Positions 33,346 through 43,855 are shown, counted from the stretch's first letter. The stretch: 64,000 nucleotides of DNA from Planotetraspora mira (GCF_016863275.1 NZ_BOOO01000035.1:124001-188000); one strand, 5' to 3'. The notes: generated from the sequence alone by a model not told the origin. Made by a program: numbers and translations.

Positions 33346-35519
33346 GCGCTCCCACCCAGCGGGTGGACGCCCGCCTCAAGGTCACCGGTGCGGCACGTTA
33401 CGGGGCGGACCTGACCTCTCCGAACCTCGCGCACGCCGTGTTCGCCGTCTCGACCATCGGCAAGGGCCGCGTGGTGAACGTCGAGACCGCCGCCGCCGAG
33501 GCCGTTCCCGGCGTGCTGATGGTGCTGACCCGCTTCGACGCGTCCGACCTGGGCTCGCCCGGCTTCCTCATGGGCCACGGCTACGGCTTCCAGAGCCTGC
33601 AACCGCTCGTCGACGACCGCATCGCCTATCGGGGGCAGCCCATCGCCCTTGTCGTGGCGGACACGCTCATCGCCGCGACCGAGGCGGCGAACCTCATCCG
33701 GGCGGACTACGAGATCGAGCCGATCGCGGTGGCTCTCGACGCGGAAGGCGCCGAGACGCTGTCGCAGCAGGAGGCCATCCCGCTTCCGTTCCTCGCCGAC
33801 ATCGTCGTGGGCGACGCCGGCGCGGCCTTCGACGCGAGCCCGGTGCGGATCGAGGCGACCTTCGACCTTCCCCAGCAGCACCAGGTGCCGATGGAGCTGA
33901 TCGGCGGAGTGGTGGGCTGGCGTGGCGACACGCTGGTGGTGCACGAGGGCACCCAGAACGCCGGCGCCCTGCGCGGTGGCCTGGCTCGGCAACTCGGCCT
34001 CGACCCCGCGAAGATCGAGATCATCTCTCCCTACACGGGAGGCGGGTTCGGCCAGAAGAACTCCCTCCAGCCTCACGTTGGGCCACTCGCCCTGGCCTCG
34101 CGCCGGCTCGGACGGCCGATCAAGTTCGTCATGCCCCGGACGCAGACGTTCCACCAGGCCAGCTTCCGACCGGCCAGCCGCCAACTCGTACGGCTCGGCG
34201 CCGATGAGACGGGCCGGCTGCTGGCCGCCGTCCACGAGGTGGACCAGCAGACTTCCCGGCACGACCTGTTCCCCGCCCTGTACACCGAGATCACCAGTCG
34301 TCTCTACGGGATCGGCCAGTTCCGGGGCCGCCATCGGCTGGTCCGCACCGATGTGCAGACGCCCGGGTTCATGCGCGCGCCGTGGGAGCAGGCCGCCGCG
34401 TTCGCGTTCGAGTCGGTCGTCGACGAGATCGCCTACGCCCTGGGGCAGGACCCCGTGGCGCTGCGCCTGGCCAACGACGCCGACGTCGATCCGGTCACCG
34501 GCCAGCCGTTCTCGTCCCGGCATCTCGCCGAGTGCCTGCGGCGCGGGGCCGACATGTTCGGCTGGGCCGGCCGTACCCACGAGCCCGGTTCGATGCGCGG
34601 GGCGGACGGAACGCAGATCGGCTGGGGCGTCGCGTCCGGCGCCTACCCCGCCTCGATCGCCCCGGCCGTCGCCCGGTTGTCGGCCGCCGCGGACGGAAAG
34701 GTCACCGTCGGGGTGGACGGCCACGAGATGGGCCAGGGCATCCGCACCGCGATCGTCCGGCTGATCTCCGAGGACCTTTCCGTCGCGGCCGAAGACGTGA
34801 TCGTGTACGTCGGCGACACCAGGGTCGCGCCGCAACATCTCACCGCCGGCTCGTGGGGCACGGCCACGGCGCTGCAGGCGGTGCACGCCGCGCTGCGCGA
34901 CCTGCGCAAGCGCCTCAACGTGGCGGACTCCGATCCTGTCGACGTGGAGGCGCTGGTCGCGGCGACCGGGCAGGCGACCGTCGACGTGGAGGCGACCACC
35001 GTCGCACCCGGGCAGCCACCCGAGATCATCGAACAGTCGCGCGCGGGGCTGGTCTCCTTCGCCGGCCCGGTCTACCCCGGCTTCACCGCCTTCAGTTTCA
35101 TCGCGCACTTCGCCGAGGTGCGGATCGAGCCGACGACCCGGCGCATCCGGGTTCCGCGCGTGGTCAGCGTGGTCGACTGCGGCAGGGTCGCCAGTCCGGT
35201 GACCGCCGTGAGCCAGGTCCGCGGCGGCGTGGTGTGGGGAATCGGGGGAGCGTTGCGGGAGCGCAGCGAGGTCGATCCCCGATACGGAGGGTTCGCCAAC
35301 GCGACCATGGAGGAGTACCCGATCCCGGTCAACGCCGACATCGGCGAGGTCGAGGTCGGTTTCGTGGACGAGCCCGACCTGCTGCTGAATCCGGTCGGCG
35401 TCAAGGGCCTCGGCGAGGTGTCCATGGTGGGCGTGGCCGCCGCCATCGCGAACGCCGTCTTCCACGCCACAGGCCGGCGCCATCGACGGTTGCCGATCCG
35501 TATCGAAGACGTGCTCTGA
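33342..35519 (+). CDS. molybdopterin-binding catalytic subunit, aldehyde oxidoreductase (PaoC/YagR-like)
   Basis: The 725-residue protein carries the xanthine oxidase-family pattern: a short first domain (RVDARLKVTGAARYGAD), the GGGFGQKN loop, PWEQAAAFAFESVVDEIA, and the catalytic Glu692 in GVKGLGEVSMVG. The length is about 30 residues or more shorter than typical large subunits and fits the YagR branch. With the two upstream subunits it would oxidise an aldehyde. No PaoD/XdhC-type cofactor insertion gene is in the window. ATG at 33342 overlaps the preceding stop. Confidence 0.92.
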   Translation: MSAPTQRVDARLKVTGAARYGADLTSPNLAHAVFAVSTIGKGRVVNVETAAAEAVPGVLMVLTRFDASDLGSPGFLMGHGYGFQSLQPLVDDRIAYRGQPIALVVADTLIAATEAANLIRADYEIEPIAVALDAEGAETLSQQEAIPLPFLADIVVGDAGAAFDASPVRIEATFDLPQQHQVPMELIGGVVGWRGDTLVVHEGTQNAGALRGGLARQLGLDPAKIEIISPYTGGGFGQKNSLQPHVGPLALASRRLGRPIKFVMPRTQTFHQASFRPASRQLVRLGADETGRLLAAVHEVDQQTSRHDLFPALYTEITSRLYGIGQFRGRHRLVRTDVQTPGFMRAPWEQAAAFAFESVVDEIAYALGQDPVALRLANDADVDPVTGQPFSSRHLAECLRRGADMFGWAGRTHEPGSMRGADGTQIGWGVASGAYPASIAPAVARLSAAADGKVTVGVDGHEMGQGIRTAIVRLISEDLSVAAEDVIVYVGDTRVAPQHLTAGSWGTATALQAVHAALRDLRKRLNVADSDPVDVEALVAATGQATVDVEATTVAPGQPPEIIEQSRAGLVSFAGPVYPGFTAFSFIAHFAEVRIEPTTRRIRVPRVVSVVDCGRVASPVTAVSQVRGGVVWGIGGALRERSEVDPRYGGFANATMEEYPIPVNADIGEVEVGFVDEPDLLLNPVGVKGLGEVSMVGVAAAIANAVFHATGRRHRRLPIRIEDVL

Positions 35520-35566
35520 GGTTCTGGGCCGAGCCACATCGATCACTGTCGTGGTAGGCATGGCAC

Positions 35567-37111
35567 ATGGCACCACCCGCCCCCCTGCGCGCCGATGACC
35601 CCCGGCGCCTCGGCGTTTATCGTCTGGCCGGGCGGGTCGGCCAGGGGGGACAGGGAGTGGTGTTCCTGGGCACCGCCCCCGGCGGCGCCCAGGTCGCGGT
35701 GAAGCGCATGCACCTGGAGTTGGACGGCGAGAAGGCCAGAAAACGGTTCATCGCCGAGGTGGAGGCTGTGCGGCGGGTCGCGCCCTTCTGCACGGCGCAG
35801 GTGCTCGACGCCGATCTCGACGAAGAGCGTCCCTACATCGTCAGCGAGTACATCGACGGGCCGTCCCTCCGCGAGGACATCGCGACCTCGGGCCCCCGCT
35901 CAGGAGGATCGCTCGATCGGGTCGCCGTGGCCACAGCCACCGCGCTCGCGGCGATACACGAGGCCGGCGTGGTCCACCGGGACTTCAAACCGGGCAACGT
36001 CCTGCTCGGCCCCGACGGACCGCGCGTGATCGACTTCGGCATCTCCCGGCTCCTGGACAAGACGGAGACCGTGACGCTGACGCCCGTCGGCACGCCTGCG
36101 TACATCTCTCCCGAGCAGCTCAGAGGAGAAAGGGCGAGTCCCGCGGCCGACATGTTCGGCTGGGCGCTCACGGTCGCCTACACCGCGAGCGGACGCCACG
36201 CATACAGCGGTGAATCCTTCGAGGCGATCCTCGGCCGCATCCTGTTCGGCACGGCCGACCTCGGGCCTCTCGCCGGGCGGTTACGCGAGGTCGTCGTCGC
36301 CTGCCTCGCGGCGGACCCGTCCGACCGTCCGACGGCGGACGAGGTGCTGCGGCACCTCATCGGACGTGGAGAGCTCGCCCTTCCGGACAAGACGCCCGGC
36401 GGTGTGCTCGAGGCCGGAGGTGTGCTCGCGGCCGGAGCGATCCTGGCCGCCGGCACACGGCCGAGCGGCGACGAGCCCTCAGCGGCGGCGGCCGTCTCCC
36501 CGGACGCCGTCACCGATCCCCTGAACGCGGAGGACGGCGAGGAGGCGGCCGCGCCGGATCCGGAAAGGGCCGAGCTCACCCGCCCCGCCGTCGTCCCGCC
36601 ATGGTTCCTGCGGCGGTCCGCCGTCGCGGCGGGGGGCGTTGTTCTCATGGCCGGTGTCATCGGGGCGACCCTGTGGTGGGCGGACCACGGCCGGACGAGC
36701 CCCGCCCCCTCAACGCCCGTCTCCGCCTCCGTCTCCGCCTCCGTCTCCGTGTCTCCCTCCATCACCCCCTCCTCGCCGGGAGCGTTCTCGTACGCGGGCA
36801 GGTGGACGGGAAGCGCCGAGTATCCCTCGTCCGACCTGGTGTTCTCCGTGGAACTGCTCCTTGCCGAGAACATGGCCAAGGCAGGCTCCATGAGGTGGGG
36901 GGCCAACCTTCAGTGCTCGGGACGGCTGAGCCGGGTGCGCGAGACGGCCACGACCACGACCATGCGGCTCAGCCGGGTCGGCGGCCCCACCGGGTGCTAT
37001 CCGGGCACGGTCGAGCTCTCCCCACAGGGGCTCGACAAGATGACCTTCCAGGTCACCCGCACGGGAGAGACGAAGCCCCGGTACTTCGGCATCGTCGTCC
37101 TGACGCCGTGA
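35567..37111 (+). CDS. membrane Ser/Thr protein kinase (PknB-type)
   Basis: The 514-residue protein has a kinase domain: glycine loop RVGQGGQGVVFLG, Lys46 in VAVKRMHL, catalytic HRDFKPGNV (D139), DFG at 156-158 and the TPAYISPEQL activation segment. A Pro/Ala-rich linker follows, then one membrane helix (about 352-370) and a C-terminal extracytoplasmic domain of about 110 residues that has no PASTA repeats. The topology suggests a sensor kinase, but the outer domain is not recognised. The stop codon lies inside an 8-base tandem repeat. Confidence 0.93.
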   Translation: MAPPAPLRADDPRRLGVYRLAGRVGQGGQGVVFLGTAPGGAQVAVKRMHLELDGEKARKRFIAEVEAVRRVAPFCTAQVLDADLDEERPYIVSEYIDGPSLREDIATSGPRSGGSLDRVAVATATALAAIHEAGVVHRDFKPGNVLLGPDGPRVIDFGISRLLDKTETVTLTPVGTPAYISPEQLRGERASPAADMFGWALTVAYTASGRHAYSGESFEAILGRILFGTADLGPLAGRLREVVVACLAADPSDRPTADEVLRHLIGRGELALPDKTPGGVLEAGGVLAAGAILAAGTRPSGDEPSAAAAVSPDAVTDPLNAEDGEEAAAPDPERAELTRPAVVPPWFLRRSAVAAGGVVLMAGVIGATLWWADHGRTSPAPSTPVSASVSASVSVSPSITPSSPGAFSYAGRWTGSAEYPSSDLVFSVELLLAENMAKAGSMRWGANLQCSGRLSRVRETATTTTMRLSRVGGPTGCYPGTVELSPQGLDKMTFQVTRTGETKPRYFGIVVLTP

Positions 37112-37132
37112 CGCCGTGACGCCGTGACGCCG
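37101..37132. repeat. 8-base tandem repeat across the kinase stop
   Basis: TGACGCCG is repeated four times exactly. The kinase stop (TGA, 37109-37111) is the start of the second copy. Gain or loss of units would change the final residues and stop position. Confidence 0.9.
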
Positions 37133-37181
37133 GCGATCCTTCCGCCGCCCCCATACGTGACCGCTCCACGAGGCCACCCGC

Positions 37182-37565
37182 GTGACCGCCCCGCGCGACC
37201 CGCTCGAGCCCCGAGGTGAGACACCGGGCTGGTTTGTGAGCTCATGTCCACTTCTCGCGCAGGAGACCGAGCTCGGGGCAAGTCCTCTGTCCCCGGTGGT
37301 GGAGTGGCCGCCCACCGGCCCCGTGAAGGTCTGGCATGCCGAGCGGGCGGGCGGTTTCGACGCGGTTCTCGCGCACATCGCCCGCGACGCCGTCGACGTC
37401 GTCACCGGACCGCGCGCACAGACGATCAGCCGCTGCGAGGTGCCCGGTTGCGTACGGATCTTCCTGCGCGAGCACGCCCGGCGCATCTCGTGCTCCACGA
37501 CCTGCGGGGACCGGGTGCGCGCCGAGCGCCACTACCGGCTCCACCAGGCCGGCCGAGACGGCTGA
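37182..37565 (+). CDS. CGNR zinc-finger protein, apparently short at the N terminus
   Basis: The 127-residue frame ends in the CGNR-type zinc finger: CEVPGCVRIFLREHARRISC followed by STTCGDRVRAERHYRLHQ, with four Cys. Here CGDR replaces CGNR. The helix before it (FDAVLAHIARDAVDVVTGP) is as in family members, but typical CGNR proteins are about 180-200 residues with an N-terminal ABATE domain that is missing or unrecognisable here. CGNR proteins are transcription regulators. The gene may be truncated. It is located just before the efeO gene. Confidence 0.7.
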   Translation: MTAPRDPLEPRGETPGWFVSSCPLLAQETELGASPLSPVVEWPPTGPVKVWHAERAGGFDAVLAHIARDAVDVVTGPRAQTISRCEVPGCVRIFLREHARRISCSTTCGDRVRAERHYRLHQAGRDG

Positions 37566-37713
37566 GTCCGGCCCGCGAGCGCGCAACCTCAAAGGGGAAC
37601 GGCAGGTGAGAACTTCGTGAACAAGGTGGCTTATGGGGTCGATTAAGGCTTCTACTGCTAATCGCGTGACTAATCTGTTTTTGCCCTTTTCAGGTCCTCC
37701 GAAGGGGAGATCA

Positions 37714-38877
37714 GTGCACGTCAGGCGGGTGAGCACGGTGATCGCATCGTCGCTGCTCTTCGTGGCCGGATGCTCGAATTCCGGTGTCAAAGCGGCGCCC
37801 GCTCAGCCGGCGGCCGATCCTTCCATCCAGATATCGACCAGTCACTGCGGCGAAGGCTGGGCCCATCCCGCCGCGGGCTCCCAGACGCTGTCGATCACCA
37901 ACACCGGCACCACGACGGCGGACGCCGACGTGATCGGCGTGCCCGGCGGCGCTGTCTACGGCGAGCTCGAAGGGGTGGCACCCGGCGTCACAAGGTCGCT
38001 GCCGATCACGCTCGGCCAGGGCACCTACGCCATCCGGTGCCAGCCGGAGGACGGCGCCCTCATCGTCGGCCCCTCGGTCCGCGTCGCCGGATCCGCGAAG
38101 TCCGGCCCGGCCGCGGTCCCGGTCACCTACAACGACCTGTACGGCCCGACGCGCGAGTACCAGGACTACGTCGCCGGCGGAGTGAAGACACTTCTGGCCA
38201 GGACGAAGACGCTGGTGGCGGCCGTCGACCGCAAGGACCTCAAGGCCGCTAAGAAGGCCTGGCTGCCCGCCCATCTGGCCTACGAGAAGCTGGGCGCGGC
38301 CTACGACACCTTCGGCGACTTCGGCGACGCGATCGACGGCCTTCCGCAGGGTCTGCCGAAGGGCGTGCACGATCCGGACTTCGCCGGTTTCCACCGCGTG
38401 GAGTACGGCCTCTGGCACGGCGAGTCCGCGGCCTCGCTGCGGTCGCCGGCCGATCGCCTGCTCAAGGACGTCAAGGGGCTGAAGGCCGACCTGCCCAACG
38501 AGGACATGGAGCCCGGCGACCTTCCGCTGCGCGCGCACGAGATCATGGAGAACACCCTCCAGTTCGAGCTCACAGAGAAGGCCGACCAGGGCAGCGGCAC
38601 CTCGCTGGCCACGGCTTCGGCGAACCTCGACGGCACACGCCAGGCGGTCGAGGTCCTGCGGCCGCTGCTCAAGTCCCGCTACACCGGGCTGTCGCAGATG
38701 GACGCGGATCTGGACCGGGTCCAGAAGTTGCTCGACGCGCAGAAGCACGGCGACTCGTGGACATCCGTGGCGGGTCTCGGCACGTCGGACCGCGAGTCCA
38801 TCGACGGTGCGGTGGGCGAGCTGCTCGAGCGCCTGGCCCCGATCGCCTCCATCTGCTACCCAAGGCGGACCTCATGA
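37714..38877 (+). CDS. efeO: EfeO-family iron-uptake lipoprotein (cupredoxin + M75 domain)
   Basis: The 387-residue protein has a signal peptide with lipobox VAGC and a cupredoxin-like N-terminal domain. Its C-terminal imelysin/M75 domain carries WLPAHLAYEKLGAAYDTFGD, DAIDGLPQGL and FHRVEYGLWHGES (the HxxE-type pair). It is the EfeO subunit of the ferrous/ferric iron import system EfeUOB. GTG at 37714 has GGGGAG about 5 bases upstream. Its last bases overlap the efeB start (ATGA), so the two are co-translated. The expected EfeU permease gene is not in the window. Confidence 0.9.
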   Translation: MHVRRVSTVIASSLLFVAGCSNSGVKAAPAQPAADPSIQISTSHCGEGWAHPAAGSQTLSITNTGTTTADADVIGVPGGAVYGELEGVAPGVTRSLPITLGQGTYAIRCQPEDGALIVGPSVRVAGSAKSGPAAVPVTYNDLYGPTREYQDYVAGGVKTLLARTKTLVAAVDRKDLKAAKKAWLPAHLAYEKLGAAYDTFGDFGDAIDGLPQGLPKGVHDPDFAGFHRVEYGLWHGESAASLRSPADRLLKDVKGLKADLPNEDMEPGDLPLRAHEIMENTLQFELTEKADQGSGTSLATASANLDGTRQAVEVLRPLLKSRYTGLSQMDADLDRVQKLLDAQKHGDSWTSVAGLGTSDRESIDGAVGELLERLAPIASICYPRRTS

Positions 38878-40103
38878 GCGGCTACGACCGCAGGATGTTC
38901 CTTCGCGGCGCCCTCGCGACCGGGATCGCCGGCTCCGTGGCCGGAGTGGCCGCGGGTAAGGCGGTCGCGGAGACCTCCACGACTCCCGAGGCCGGTGCGC
39001 CGCCGATCCCTCCCTTCCACGGCCCACACCAGGCGGGGATCCTGGCGCCCGCCCGGCGCAGGACGATCGTCGCCGCCTTCGACGTCATGGCGGACGGCCG
39101 TGACGACCTCGCGGACCTGTTGCAGACCCTGACCGATCGGGCGCGCGCCCTCACGTCGGGGGGAATACCTGAGCAGGTCGGTATCACCGCACCGTCGTCC
39201 GACTCCGGCATCCTCGGGCCGGACATCCCGGGTGGCGACCTGATGCTCACGGTGGGCGTCGGCGCCTCCCTGTTCGACGACCGGTACGGCCTGGCCTCGC
39301 GCAAGCCGTCCCGGCTGACGCGGATGCCGACGTTCCCCAACGACGATCTCGACCCCGCGTGGTGTCACGGCGACCTGAGCCTGCAGTTGGAGGCGGACGA
39401 CGACGACACGCTGCTGCACGCGCTGCGCGACATCGCCAAGCACACGCGCGGCGGGATGCAGGTCCGCTGGCGCATGAACGGGTTCTCCAACCCGCCCAGA
39501 CCGACCGGAACGCAGCGGAACCTTCTGGGCTTCAAGGACGGCATCGCCAACCCGGACGCCACGAAGGCCGCCGAGATGGACCGGCGCGTCTGGGCAAGCG
39601 GTAAGGCGCCTGAGCCGGCCTGGACGGCGGGCGGCAGCTACCTCGTCGTCCGGCTCATCCGGATGCTCGTGGAGTTCTGGGACCGCGTCGGGCTCGACGA
39701 GCAGGAGAAGATGTTCGGCCGCGCCAAGGACACCGGTGCCCCGCTGGACGGCGCTCACGAGCAGGACGCACCCCAGTACCAGAACGACCCCGAGGGCTTG
39801 GTCATCCCGCTCGACAGCCACATCCGGCGGGCGAACCCGCGTACGCCCCAGACGGACGACAGCCGGATCCTGCGGCGGGGCTTCAACTACGACCGGGGCA
39901 TGGACTCCGTCGGGAACCTCGACGTCGGCCTGATCTTCACCTGCTACCAGCAGGATCTCCAGCGGCAGTTCGAGGCGACCCAGAAGCGGCTGGCGGACGA
40001 GCCCCTCGTCGACTACATCTCGCCGTTCGGCGGCGGGTATTTCTTCGCACTTCCGGGCGTACAGGATTCATCCAGGTCATTTGGAGGATTTCTGAAGGTT
40101 TGA
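38874..40103 (+). CDS. efeB: EfeB-type DyP peroxidase / deferrochelatase
   Basis: The 409-residue protein starts with a twin-arginine signal (YDRRMFLRGALATG), so it is exported folded. The dye-decolorising peroxidase fold includes the GFKDGIANPD (GXXDG) motif and the haem-ligand His in LDSHIRRANPR. EfeB removes or peroxidises haem at the cell surface and works with EfeO in iron acquisition. ATG at 38874 overlaps the efeO stop. There is a T-rich region just after the gene, but no clear hairpin. Confidence 0.92.
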   Translation: MSGYDRRMFLRGALATGIAGSVAGVAAGKAVAETSTTPEAGAPPIPPFHGPHQAGILAPARRRTIVAAFDVMADGRDDLADLLQTLTDRARALTSGGIPEQVGITAPSSDSGILGPDIPGGDLMLTVGVGASLFDDRYGLASRKPSRLTRMPTFPNDDLDPAWCHGDLSLQLEADDDDTLLHALRDIAKHTRGGMQVRWRMNGFSNPPRPTGTQRNLLGFKDGIANPDATKAAEMDRRVWASGKAPEPAWTAGGSYLVVRLIRMLVEFWDRVGLDEQEKMFGRAKDTGAPLDGAHEQDAPQYQNDPEGLVIPLDSHIRRANPRTPQTDDSRILRRGFNYDRGMDSVGNLDVGLIFTCYQQDLQRQFEATQKRLADEPLVDYISPFGGGYFFALPGVQDSSRSFGGFLKV

Positions 40104-40254
40104 CCGTTTTTATCCTTTGTTTAGGTGGATGTCACTTTTTTAGCTGATACTCGTCGATCGCCTCCGATGGGATTTCGTAGGCACCCTGGGGGCCACGTGT
40201 CTCCGGTGCCATCCGGGCCGAAACCTGGTTCGGGCATCGTCAGTAGGAGGCATT

Positions 40255-41913
40255 GTGGGCATTCGCCCAGACAAGAAGACGGCACTGCGCTGGTCCGCGG
40301 TCGCGACCAGCGTGGTGGCCGCCGGGGTCCTGGTCGTCACGACCATGTCGCCCGGCTCAGCCGCCACCGGGACGGCGGCTCCCCAGACCAAGGGGGCTCC
40401 GGTCGCCCTGTACAAGAACGACACGAAGACCACGACCCCCATCAAGCACGTCGTGGTGCTGTTCGACGAGAACGTGTCGTTCGACCACTACTTCGGCACG
40501 TACCCGAACGCGGCCAACACCGACGGCACCTCGTTCAAGGCCGACAAGGGCACTCCGTCCGTCGACGGGCTGACCAGCAAGCTGCTCACCAAGAACCCGA
40601 ACCAGTACAACCCGAAGCGCCTGACGCACGAGCAGGCCCTGACCTGCAGCCAGGGCCACGCGTACGGTGCGGAGCAGCTCGCCTACAACGGCGGCAAGAT
40701 GGACAAGTTCGTCGAGAACACCGAGCACAGCACGTGCGGCGGCAACAACATCTTCACCACGCCCGGCATCGTCATGGACTACTTCGACGGCAACACCGTC
40801 ACCGGTATGTGGAACTACGCTCAGCACTACGCGATGAGCGACAACTCCTACAACACCAACTTCGGTCCGTCGACCCCCGGTGCGCTCAACCTCATCTCGG
40901 GGCAGACGCACGGTATCTACGCGGTCGACCCGGTGAAGCACACGGCGGTCAACGACCCCAGCGTGGCGACCTCCCCGGACGCCAATGGCGTCGGCACGGT
41001 CATCAACGACCCCGACCCCGCGTTCGACGACTGCTCGGACAACAACCACACCTCGACGAACAACCTCGCGCAGGCCACCGGCCCCAACGTCGGTGACCTG
41101 CTCAACCGGAACCACGTCACGTGGGGCTGGTTCCAGGGCGGCTTCAAGCCGACCGACGCGTCGGGCAACTACGTGGTGTGCGGTGCCACGCACCAGAACA
41201 TCGGCGGCAACTCGGTCGTGGACTACAGCCCGCACCACTCGCCGTTCCAGTACTACGCGTCGACGGCCAACCCGAAGCACCTGCCGCCGTCCTCGGTCGC
41301 GGCGATCGGGCACACCGACCAGGCGAACCACAACTACGACCTGACGGACTTCGACGCCGCCCTCGCCGCGGGCAACCTGCCGGCGGTCAGCTTCCTCAAG
41401 GCCAGCGCCTACCAGGACGGTCACCCGGGCAACTCCGACCCTCTGGATGAGCAGACCTTCGTGGTCAACACGATCAACAAGATCCAGAAGTCGAAGGACT
41501 GGGCGTCGACCGCGATCGTCATCGCCTACGACGACTCGGACGGCTGGTACGACCACAAGGCCGCCCCGATCGTCAACGGCTCCGCGGACCCGGCGCAGGA
41601 CAGCGCCGCGCTCTGCGGCAAGGCCAAGGTGGCCGGCGGCTACGACGACCGCTGTGGCTACGGCCCCCGGACGCCGCTGCTCGTGATCTCGCCTTACAGC
41701 AAGGTGAACCACGTCGACCACACCCTCACCGACCAGACCTCGGTCCTGAAGTTCATCGAGGACAACTGGAACCTCGGCCGGATCGGCGACTCCTCCTACG
41801 ACTCGCGCGCGGGCTCCCTGAAGGGCATGTTCGACTTCGGCAAGCCGAAGGCGGACACCGTCATCCTCAACCCGACCACGGGCGCGGTGGCCTCGCTCAC
41901 CCACCACAAGTGA
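40255..41913 (+). CDS. secreted phospholipase C / acid phosphatase-type phosphoesterase
   Basis: The 552-residue protein has a signal peptide (about 1-37) and a phosphoesterase domain starting IKHVVVLFDENVSFDHYFGTYP (E72, N73, S75, D77). It has metal-binding Asp/His pockets downstream (QDGHPGNSDP, YDDSDGWYDHK) and PLLVISPYSKVNHVDHT near the end. This matches bacterial non-haemolytic phospholipase C / AcpA-like enzymes. GTG at 40255 has AGGAGG 5 bases upstream. A very stable terminator follows. Such genes are often induced by low phosphate, but I could not see a clear PHO box. Confidence 0.93.
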   Translation: MGIRPDKKTALRWSAVATSVVAAGVLVVTTMSPGSAATGTAAPQTKGAPVALYKNDTKTTTPIKHVVVLFDENVSFDHYFGTYPNAANTDGTSFKADKGTPSVDGLTSKLLTKNPNQYNPKRLTHEQALTCSQGHAYGAEQLAYNGGKMDKFVENTEHSTCGGNNIFTTPGIVMDYFDGNTVTGMWNYAQHYAMSDNSYNTNFGPSTPGALNLISGQTHGIYAVDPVKHTAVNDPSVATSPDANGVGTVINDPDPAFDDCSDNNHTSTNNLAQATGPNVGDLLNRNHVTWGWFQGGFKPTDASGNYVVCGATHQNIGGNSVVDYSPHHSPFQYYASTANPKHLPPSSVAAIGHTDQANHNYDLTDFDAALAAGNLPAVSFLKASAYQDGHPGNSDPLDEQTFVVNTINKIQKSKDWASTAIVIAYDDSDGWYDHKAAPIVNGSADPAQDSAALCGKAKVAGGYDDRCGYGPRTPLLVISPYSKVNHVDHTLTDQTSVLKFIEDNWNLGRIGDSSYDSRAGSLKGMFDFGKPKADTVILNPTTGAVASLTHHK

Positions 41914-41940
41914 TCTCTTCCTGAAGAGGGTCACCTGAAA

Positions 41941-41972
41941 GAAGGGCCCGCACCTCCCGGTGCGGGCCCTTC
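41941..41972. terminator. hairpin terminator after phospholipase C
   Basis: GAAGGGCCCGCACC (41941-41954) and GGTGCGGGCCCTTC (41959-41972) form a perfect 14-bp stem with a TCCC loop, located 28 bases after the stop. Confidence 0.9.
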
Positions 41973-42026
41973 CGCGTTTGTCCGTTCTCATCCGCCCGTG
42001 GCGGTCTCATCTCCCCGTGGCGAGCC

Positions 42027-43246
<1,220 letters not shown>

Positions 43247-43250
<4 letters not shown>

Positions 43251-43729
43251 ACTTCCTCCATCAGTGCCGCACGCCTGCCGACGCGCAGCTTGTCGAGGGC
43301 CCGCGAAGCCTGGCTCCGCACGGTTCCGGTCGAGACGCCGAGGATCGCGGCGATCTCCGCGTCCGGCAGGTCCTCGTAGTAGCGCAGGACCAGCACGGCC
43401 CGCTGTCGTGGCGGGAGGGTTCCGAGCTCGGCCCACAACGCGTCGTCCCCGTCGAGCCGTGCGTCGGTGTAGCCGCGATCCGGTGCGTCCGCCATCAGAC
43501 GCTCGCGCCGGCGGCGTCGCCACCAGCTGATGTGCTGCCGTGCCATGATCGTCCGGACGTAGCCTTCCGGATCGTCCTTGCGGATCACCCGGTGCCAGGT
43601 GTCGCCCAGGCGAAGCAGCGCCTCCTGCACGAGGTCCGCCGCGTCGTCCGCGTCGCCCGTCAGGACGAATCCGTATCGGAACAACGCACTGCCGCGTCCC
43701 CGGACGAAGTCGTCGAAGGTGTCGTCCAT
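43247..43729 (-). CDS. SigE-family ECF RNA polymerase sigma factor
   Basis: The 160-residue protein has region 2 (DAADLVQEALLRLGDTWHRV, EGYVRTIMARQHISWWRRRRRE) and region 4 (LPPRQRAVLVLRYYEDLPDAEIAAILGVSTGTVRSQASRALDKLR), the pattern of the SigE-family (TIGR02983) ECF factors that respond to envelope stress in streptomycetes. It is co-translated with the membrane protein at 42027-43250, whose GTG overlaps this stop. The gene starts with ATG at 43729; it is divergent from the two-component kinase at 43856. Confidence 0.9.
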
Positions 43730-43842
43730 GACAACATGGACGTCTCATCGCCGAAAAATGTTGCACGCGGTCGCGCAATGGTGGGGTTTACCCCACCATG
43801 GATTCGGATGACCGGCCCATGTCGCCGGGCGTACCCGATCTC

Positions 43843-43848
43843 TACCGT
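43843..43848 (+). promoter_or_regulatory. -10 box of a leaderless kinase transcript
   Basis: TACCGT ends 7 bases before the ATG at 43856 and no ribosome site intervenes. A clear -35 was not found. Confidence 0.5.
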
Positions 43849-43855
43849 TGTCATC

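Noticed and set aside
33105-35576. Very long open frame on the minus strand opposite the aldehyde oxidoreductase genes
   Set aside because: It mirrors a strongly coding plus strand and has no domain similarity. Long antisense frames are expected in such GC-rich DNA.
37566-37713. IdeR/DtxR iron box before efeO
   Set aside because: AT-rich, but no recognisable 19-base TTAGGTTAG-type palindrome.
40104-40254. PHO box before phospholipase C
   Set aside because: The region is T-rich in parts, but no GTTCACC-type direct repeat was found.
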